DNA from: Algisphaera sp039180025
GTDB taxonomy: Bacteria > Planctomycetota > Phycisphaerae > Phycisphaerales > Phycisphaeraceae
Direction of reading: 5' to 3'
NCBI GenBank assembly: GCA_039180025.1
Contig: JBCDDZ010000013.1
Coordinates: 1 to 64,000, forward strand
Length of the DNA stretch: 64,000 nucleotides
This document shows, one piece after another, positions 58,747 to 64,000 of the stretch. Position numbers and translations under genes: made by a program. The stretch's first letter is position 1. The number at the start of each line of letters is the position of its first letter. The notes under the pieces are model-generated. The model ran no database searches. It was not told the origin of the DNA and saw only the letters and a list, made by a program, of their open reading frames with translations.

Positions 58747-59490
58747 ATGTGGCACGCCTTCGACATCATGCGTGACGAACTGACGGTCCCCGCGTCGCTG
58801 CGCGACGCCGCACCCGCGGCTCGGCTCGAATACGACGAGTTGGCGTTACGCTACTTCTCCGACAAGTCGGGACCGGGTCAGTGGCCGGCTAAGGTCAACC
58901 GCAAGCCCGGGCTGGTCCTCCGTCGATCGGTGGATACCGACGCCCTGCTCATCGATGCCGTCCATCGGCGGGAGCAGACGGTGATGCATCAGACCCGGTT
59001 GTCCTTGCGCTGCCGCCGCGACCCTTGGCGAACCCCGCTGGAGTGGGAGAGCGAGCAGCACCTGGGCGACCCGCGGTCGCCTGAACTACCGCCGACGCAG
59101 GAACAAGCCCGCTTCGAGGGCGGGCAGCTCGTCCGGACCCTCGCGGCCGGATCGCGGGGCGAGTCGAGCCAAACCTATCGGATCCGTCAGCCGGCCTGCC
59201 TCTACGCCTGGTGGGCCGACTTCCCGTTGGACGCCAGCACCACCTTGGACCAAGCCGACGGGTGGTTCGGCGACAACCTCACCTGGACCGGCAGCGTCCG
59301 CTCCGAACCCGGACCCCCGCCGGGCCGGATGCGGCACCCCGACTACTGCCGGGGCTTGACCTGTCACCGCCTGGTGCCCCGCCTGGGCCTGCCGCTGGAG
59401 TTCTGGGTTAACGCCCAGGGCTTGGTCGTCTATCTGCTGGAAGGGCCGACGCGGGCTTGGGTCATCCGCGACCAGGGAGACGACGCATGA
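58747..59490 (+). CDS. Hypothetical protein translationally coupled to a sulfatase
   Basis: The protein has 247 aa and I do not recognise the family. The ATG at 58747 (MWHAFDIMRDELTVPASLRD) gives a compact soluble protein without signal peptide or membrane helix. Arg, Trp and Pro are abundant, for example TRLSLRCRRDPWRTPLEWES, YAWWADFPLDA, and a C-terminal GLVVYLLEGPTRAWVIRD. The last four bases overlap the start of the sulfatase gene (ATGA), so the two products are probably made together and may act on the same substrate. The gene is divergent from the PEP-CTERM module, with a shared regulatory region. Confidence 0.75.
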   Translation: MWHAFDIMRDELTVPASLRDAAPAARLEYDELALRYFSDKSGPGQWPAKVNRKPGLVLRRSVDTDALLIDAVHRREQTVMHQTRLSLRCRRDPWRTPLEWESEQHLGDPRSPELPPTQEQARFEGGQLVRTLAAGSRGESSQTYRIRQPACLYAWWADFPLDASTTLDQADGWFGDNLTWTGSVRSEPGPPPGRMRHPDYCRGLTCHRLVPRLGLPLEFWVNAQGLVVYLLEGPTRAWVIRDQGDDA

Positions 59491-60917
59491 ACCTCAGACC
59501 CCCCGGAACTTCCGCAGCTTCCGTGGCCGAAGCAACCGCCACCGGTTTCGGCGGCCCGCAAACTTCTGGGGTGCCCGAAGCGGCCTGTACCCGTCGCCGT
59601 TTCCTGCAGACCTGCGCCGCCACCGGGGCGGGGCTTTCCGCCGGCCCACGGCTGTTCGGCCAAGCCCCGGCCGCACCGCAAAATAGACCGCCCAACATCC
59701 TGATCATCAGCACCGACCAGTGGCACCACCAAGTCTTCAGTCACCTGGGGTACCCCGGTATCAGTACGCCCCACTCCGACCGTATTGCCCAACGCAGCGT
59801 CCGGTTCAGCCGGTCCTACGCCGCCGATCCGGTCTGCGCCCCGTCGCGGACCAGTTGGATCACCGGGCGGATGCCGATCGAGCACGGCGTCATCGGCAAC
59901 GGCCACAAAGTTCTGCCCGACATACCTGACATGGGCCAATGGTTCAGCCGCCACGGCTACGAGACCGCTCACTTCGGCAAGTGGCATACCTCGGGCCGCA
60001 ATCCCCGCAAGTCTCACGACCACAACCACGGCATGCACCCGGCCGGGCAGTACGGCGACCTCAGCGTCGCACAGATGGCCAGCGCCTTCCTCCGCGGCCG
60101 CCACTCCCGCAAACCTTTTCTGGCCCATGTCGCCTTCATGAACCCCCACGACATCTGCCAGGCCAGTTGCTTCTACACCGGGGATGAACAATTACCGATC
60201 GAGGCCGACCAACTCCCGCCCCTGCCCGACAACTTCCACGCCCGCCCCGACGAGCCCGGCACCCTTCTCGCACGGGTCCGCAACTCCCACCGCCGGGCCA
60301 TGCACAAGACCTGGACCGACACCGATTGGCGGCTGTACCGTTGGATGTATCTGCGCTACTGCGAGATGGTCGATCTCGCCATCGGCCAGGTCCTCGATGC
60401 CTTCGAAGCCTCCGGCGAAGCCGACCGGACCCTGCTGCTCTACACCTCCGACCACGGCGAAGGCATGGGGCACCACGGCCTTTTCACCAAGGCCTTCATG
60501 TACGAATCCGCCGCCCGCGTCCCCTTCTACCTCGCCCTACCCGGACACACCCAGCCCAACACGCAAAACGATTCGATCTTCACCTCGGGCATCGACCTAC
60601 TGCCCACCTGCTGTGCCGCCGCCGACCTCCCCCCGCCGCCCAACCTCTGCGGACGGGACATCCTCGCCCAGTACCGCGGCGACCAACCCACCCGGCAAAC
60701 TATCACCTGCAGCGCATCGTTCGGCGGTCAACTCGTACGCGACGACCGCTACAAACTCATCGCCTACCGAAACGACCCCCGGGTCCAACTCTTCGACCTT
60801 CAGGACGACCCGGATGAAACCGTCAACCTCGCCCCCAACCAACCCCGACTTGTCCAACAACTGCGGCAAGCTGGCGAAGACTTCAGCCGCCAACTGATTC
60901 CCGCCCCCCGCGCCTGA
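59487..60917 (+). CDS. Tat-exported Cys-type sulfatase (S1 family)
   Basis: The protein has 476 aa. A twin-arginine signal TRRRFLQTCAATGAG (Arg36-38) directs folded export. The preceding 30 residues are an unusually long Ala/Gly/Pro-rich leader that begins within CCCCGGAA-like DNA. The formylglycine motif is CAPSR (Cys117-x-Pro119-x-Arg121) followed by TSWITGRMP. Other conserved segments are NILIISTDQWHHQ, HFGKWHTSGRN and YTSDHGEGMGHHG. The enzyme should remove sulfate from a glycan in the periplasm or outside. Translation is coupled to the upstream hypothetical gene. Confidence 0.94.
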   Translation: MNLRPPGTSAASVAEATATGFGGPQTSGVPEAACTRRRFLQTCAATGAGLSAGPRLFGQAPAAPQNRPPNILIISTDQWHHQVFSHLGYPGISTPHSDRIAQRSVRFSRSYAADPVCAPSRTSWITGRMPIEHGVIGNGHKVLPDIPDMGQWFSRHGYETAHFGKWHTSGRNPRKSHDHNHGMHPAGQYGDLSVAQMASAFLRGRHSRKPFLAHVAFMNPHDICQASCFYTGDEQLPIEADQLPPLPDNFHARPDEPGTLLARVRNSHRRAMHKTWTDTDWRLYRWMYLRYCEMVDLAIGQVLDAFEASGEADRTLLLYTSDHGEGMGHHGLFTKAFMYESAARVPFYLALPGHTQPNTQNDSIFTSGIDLLPTCCAAADLPPPPNLCGRDILAQYRGDQPTRQTITCSASFGGQLVRDDRYKLIAYRNDPRVQLFDLQDDPDETVNLAPNQPRLVQQLRQAGEDFSRQLIPAPRA

Positions 60918-61349
60918 CCCTACGTCCCCTGAGGTATGGCCACTTCGGTACACGTAGTACGTCGGTCACTCAAACCGTCTTCGAAGTTTGTGCCAGAGCG
61001 CGATCTGATTTGATCTGGGTAGATCCACATGAATCAATCTGAATAGAGATTCGCCTTCGTTCCATCGAACGATAGTTGCTCGACGCGGGGAGCAAGGAAA
61101 GCAGATTCTCGGAACCTCCCGGAGGACCGCACCGGCCAAACCAGGACCTCCCACGCCGTCCCCGTCATTCACTAGGCACCTGGTGGTCACCCGCCGGTCA
61201 CCTGTGGTCGTGGAGCTTCCCGGGTGGTATATTCTGATCTCCAACCGGGTTTTGGTTGGAAACGTGGTTGGAAGGCCTTCTGAACGGCCAAAGACCTGAC
61301 GAATTGAGGGTTTGCAAGCCCTTCACCAAAAACGGCTTGTGATCAAAAC
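60918..61349. other. Intergenic region with recombination-like repeated block
   Basis: This is 432 bp before the tRNA gene. The block 61177-61262 repeats elements found at 50673-50746. A small minus-strand frame (60966-61244) is not convincing as a gene. Confidence 0.5.
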
Positions 61350-61422
<73 letters not shown>

Positions 61423-61559
61423 TTCAGAGATTGGCCCCAACGATTCGGGCCTTGAGACGAGACGGAAAAATCCGCGGCCCCCGGAAACTCGGCCGCGACA
61501 TGTGGAATGCCCTCCGGTTTCCCACCACCTGTATGTTCCGTACTTGGAGCGGGGCGAAC

Positions 61560-62181
61560 GTTGCCGGGGCCGGTGGCCGGTGGTCGGTCGCCCAGGCGGC
61601 GGTGCGGCTGGATCGTGTGGTACTCGATCGGCCCGCGTTCGATCAAGACGTTGGCTTCGTGCAGCGAGTCGAAGATCTCACGTTCGAGAAGTTCATCGGC
61701 CCGCTTGCGGTTGAAGCGCTCGAGGTACCCGTTCTCCCACGGGCGGCCGGGGGGGATGGACCGCGTCTTCATTCAAGCCGTGTGAGCCCATCACGCCCCG
61801 CGTGAGCCGTGAACTCGCGGCCGTGATCACGGCGGAGGGGTTCGGGCACGCCCCGCGTCGCCATCCGCCCGCGGAGCCGCTCCAGCACGTCGTCGTGGTT
61901 GAGCTTCCGCGCTACGTCGATCGCCAAGCATTCCCGCCCCCGGGGGTGAACTCGTCGAGGATGGCCCGCATCCTCAAAGCCCGGCCGTCGTGCGTCCTCG
62001 CCTGGACGAAGTCGTCGCTCCGGACAGGGTCCTGACGCTCCGGTCGTCGCCGGACGCACGAGTTTTCGTTCCGCCAAAGCCGGCCACGGTGGGGCTGCTT
62101 CCGCGGGACTTTTCAGCCTTCCCGGCGCCAGAGGCGTTCCACCGGTTTGTGGTTTACATACCCGCCGTCGAGCCGCCGTCG
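61560..62181 (-). pseudogene. IS3-family orfB (integrase core) pseudogene
   Basis: Minus-strand sequence can be followed in family order. NHKPVERLWRREG is followed by an in-frame TGA, then KVPRKQP, RLWRNENSCVRRRPER, ECLAIDVARKLNHDDVLERL, RRDHGREFTAHA, RPWENGYLERFNRKRADELLEREIF and LHEANVLIERGPIEYHTIQPHRRLGDRPPA. It carries at least one stop and frame changes, and several catalytic positions have decayed (RRDHGREF for the usual RSDNGPEF). The orfA part is missing. It is thus an old, inactive copy, adjacent to tRNA-Gly. Confidence 0.85.
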
Positions 62182-62194
62182 AGCCGCCGTCGAG
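62162..62194 (+). repeat. 11-bp tandem repeat, three perfect units
   Basis: CCGCCGTCGAG occurs three times in a row, followed by a partial unit. It sits at the 5' limit of the recognisable IS3 remnant. Confidence 0.8.
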
Positions 62195-62485
62195 CCGCCG
62201 CCACGCCGTGATGCGTCGATCGCCGTGCCCCGACTGAATGCAGCCCCCGACTTCACATCGCGCGGGTAAGGAGGCAATTGGGAAAAAGGCTCTAGCAGTT
62301 TGACGTAGCGAGCAAAAGCCGGAATCGATTTTGGGAATCCAGCACCTAGGTCGCGAGCGATTCTCTGCCCATGAGAAAGGGCGGCAGGCAAGCGTAGGCC
62401 CCGTCGAATATCCAGGGTAAGCGTGGCGGATGTGGCCCGGTCTCGGATCATGGCCGCATTCCGCTGGGGCGGCCGGTCGATTGGA
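62195..62485. other. Intergenic region, nothing recognised
   Basis: This is about 290 bp between the IS3 remnant and the stop codon of the Gfo/Idh/MocA gene. I see no gene or clear signal. Confidence 0.45.
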
Positions 62486-63562
62486 TTATCGGTTAGACGT
62501 GATGGCGGCGAGTTCTTGTTGAATCAACTTGAGGCTTTCGGCGGCGTCTCGGAGGGTGACGCGGTCGGCCTGCTCCCCAAGACGTACCTGTTCTAAGAAA
62601 TAGGCGAGTTCATGGTCGTAGCCCATGCTGCCGGCACCCGGCAGATCGACTTCGGTGGTTTGGCCGTCCCGGTGGAGGTGGACGGAGTGGTCGCCTCGGG
62701 CCAGGTCGAAGTCGGCGGTGGCGTGCTCGAAGTTGACGGTGTAACGCATAGAGAAGCCGAAGCCTTCGGCCATGGCCCAGCTCCCTTCGGCCGTCACGAT
62801 CGCGTCGTTGGCGAGCCCGGGGGTGTCGGCCGGGAAACGATAAGAAGCGAAGACGTGGTCGGGCTCACCGGTGATTTGGGTGTAGCCCTGCGCAGTGACT
62901 TGGATGGTGTCGGGATCGGTCTCAGGGGCAAAAGCGTGGCGGATGAAATCGGCGTCGTGGATGTGCAGGTCCAAGAGAGCGCCGCCGGAGGCTTGGCCGT
63001 CGGAATAGAACGGCCCGCCGGGGAACGACGCGACCCGGCGGAAGGTGGCGGCACGGACCGGGCCGTAGGCCTGGGCATCGATCGTGTTTTTGAGCCAATC
63101 CCAGCCCGGCCAAAACCGCATGCACATCGCACACATGCTCACGGCCCGGTGCTCCCGCCACGCTTCTTCGGCGGCGTCGGCGAGCTGAACGGCTTGCTCG
63201 TAAGTCCGGGCGAGGGGTTTTTCGATCAGGGTATGCTTGCCGGCTCGGAGCGCGGCGAGGCCCATCGCCAAGTGCCCGGGCGTCGGGACGCAGACGTCGA
63301 TGATGTCCAGGTCAGCATCCGCGATCAGTTCGTGACCGTCTTGGTATTTGCGGATGTCGGGTGAAGCGAGGTCAAAGCCGCCTTGGGCCTGGCCTTCGAT
63401 ATTACCGGCGGCGGTGGATTGGCCGGAGAGGCGTTGAGCATCGAGGTCGGCGACGGCGAGGACTTTGGCGTGGGGGATTTTGGCGTAGGCGTCGAGGTGG
63501 GTTTGGCCCATCATTCCCAGGCCGACGACACCGATGTTGAGGCTGCGTGGAGAGTCGATCAT
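62486..63562 (-). CDS. Gfo/Idh/MocA-family oxidoreductase
   Basis: The protein has 358 aa from the ATG at 63562 (MIDSPRSLN). The N-terminal Rossmann fold starts with IGVVGLGMMGQTHLDAY (GxGxxG). IIDVCVPTPGH and the EKPLA motif (HTLIEKPLARTYEQA) mark the NAD(P) and sugar site. The C-terminal domain has GGALLDLHIHDADFIRHAF, with the catalytic DxHxxD-type pattern of the family. Members oxidise or reduce sugars, inositol or sugar acids in the cytosol. A ROK-family gene lies 77 bp upstream on the same strand, so a small sugar-catabolic operon is likely. TTATTT 6 nt before the ATG may allow separate transcription. Confidence 0.92.
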   Translation of the reverse strand: MIDSPRSLNIGVVGLGMMGQTHLDAYAKIPHAKVLAVADLDAQRLSGQSTAAGNIEGQAQGGFDLASPDIRKYQDGHELIADADLDIIDVCVPTPGHLAMGLAALRAGKHTLIEKPLARTYEQAVQLADAAEEAWREHRAVSMCAMCMRFWPGWDWLKNTIDAQAYGPVRAATFRRVASFPGGPFYSDGQASGGALLDLHIHDADFIRHAFAPETDPDTIQVTAQGYTQITGEPDHVFASYRFPADTPGLANDAIVTAEGSWAMAEGFGFSMRYTVNFEHATADFDLARGDHSVHLHRDGQTTEVDLPGAGSMGYDHELAYFLEQVRLGEQADRVTLRDAAESLKLIQQELAAITSNR

Positions 63563-63639
63563 ATTAATAAATAAGTGTCTGGGTCGGGCTCGGTCGGGGT
63601 GTCGGCGGACAGGCGGTCGGGGGAGAGATGGATGTGATG

Positions 63640-64000
63640 TTAGGATAGCCCCGGTGCAGTCGGGAGGGTTTGTGAATAATGGTCGACGGGGCGTAACGTG
63701 ACTTCTCCCGCCGCGGGCAACCGGCGGTGCGTGAGCATGGTCAACGCCAAAAACCCGGCGGTGACCGCCGGGGCCAAGTCGTCTGGTTCGTCGCTCATGG
63801 ACCAGCGTTCGAACCGGACGCGTTCTCGGAGCACGGGGAGGAGCCGGTGCGCCGTCAGGGTGCTGAGCTTGGCTTCGGCACCGGGCAAAACGCTCGATAA
63901 CGCCCCCGACCCGGTCCAGATGACACGGTGTGGTCGGAGCAGATTTACGGCGTTGGCCACCGCTTCCGAAAACAGCGACATGATCCACGCGATCGCTTCG
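63640..64000 (-). CDS. ROK-family protein (sugar kinase or regulator), C-terminal part
   Basis: The frame is open to the right edge of the window, so the N-terminus is missing. The visible 120 residues (EAIAWIMSLFSEAVANAVNLLRPHRVIWTGSGALSSVLPG, and later DLAPAVTAGFLAL) match the end of ROK proteins. That region carries the IxxLxPExIVxGG-like segment and the closing helix. ROK members are glucokinase or N-acetylmannosamine kinase-type enzymes, or NagC-like repressors. The DNA-binding or ATP-binding N-terminus that would decide lies outside. It precedes the Gfo/Idh/MocA gene in the same direction. Confidence 0.75.
   Translation of the reverse strand, partial: EAIAWIMSLFSEAVANAVNLLRPHRVIWTGSGALSSVLPGAEAKLSTLTAHRLLPVLRERVRFERWSMSDEPDDLAPAVTAGFLALTMLTHRRLPAAGEVTLRPVDHYSQTLPTAPGLS

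Noticed and set aside
60966..61244. Minus-strand frame of 92 codons before tRNA-Gly
   Set aside because: No ribosome-binding site, no recognised motif, and it overlaps the repeated block shared with 50.7 kb.

Overview
The window looks like chromosomal DNA of a high-GC planctomycete, most likely class Phycisphaerae. This is inferred from gene content rather than from an rRNA. The supporting genes are two PEP-CTERM surface proteins, a secreted protein with the planctomycete LEPR-XLL type N-terminus (FELLESRVLLSG), three prepilin-type proteins with the GFTLIELL signature, three Cys-type sulfatases, and a heavy load of XylR/LacI regulators. Many genes, regulators especially, appear leaderless: a TANNNT -10 box sits exactly 6 nt before the start codon.

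Bases 1-23.9 kb are mostly housekeeping. In order they hold: a 5'-truncated protein ending in a glycogen-binding E-set domain and its unknown neighbour; a DinB-like protein; a PPP-type phosphatase; a DnaJ-like cochaperone followed by clpB; a coiled-coil membrane protein; a GH144-like secreted glucanase; a TsaC/Sua5 enzyme; a TlyA-like methyltransferase divergent from a PadR regulator/membrane protein pair; a REP-associated transposase with REP palindromes; the iscR-iscS-iscU-iscA operon with an IscR-type operator/promoter; adenylate kinase; an SDR-type epimerase; a GT39-like glycosyltransferase; and parB. Two parS sites follow parB inside a long AT-rich spacer, with no parA next to it.

Bases 24.8-64 kb form a carbohydrate and sulfated-polysaccharide region. 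An ABC sugar importer (binding protein plus two unusually enlarged permeases, no ATPase) is followed by an IS5-like remnant. Then come a LacI regulator, a 2-hydroxyacid dehydrogenase and a XylR-type regulator. Divergent from XylR runs a plus-strand operon: PEP-CTERM protein, FAD-dependent oxidoreductase, pseudopilin, twin beta-helix protein, second FAD oxidoreductase. Further on are a sulfatase, a beta-helix protein, a LEPR-XLL/beta-helix/golvesin-like/trefoil protein and another sulfatase.

Bases 50.9-58.3 kb carry a second copy of the same module on the minus strand: PEP-CTERM, FAD oxidoreductase, pseudopilin, pseudopilin, shortened glycoside hydrolase, XylR. One pseudopilin is split by an IS630-family element between its prepilin motif and the rest of its hydrophobic helix. 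A hypothetical protein/sulfatase pair diverges from this module, with matching 17-nt operator-like sites before each direction. IS3 remnants and a shared repeated block lie on both sides of the module, and a tRNA-Gly(CCC) lies at the right edge. The window closes with a Gfo/Idh/MocA oxidoreductase and the C-terminus of a ROK-family protein.

The most unusual observations are a 12-bp CCCCGGAA-type repeat that has spread in both orientations through coding and non-coding DNA, the consistent leaderless promoter geometry, the duplicated XylR/PEP-CTERM/FAD-oxidoreductase/pseudopilin module, and the enlarged permeases.
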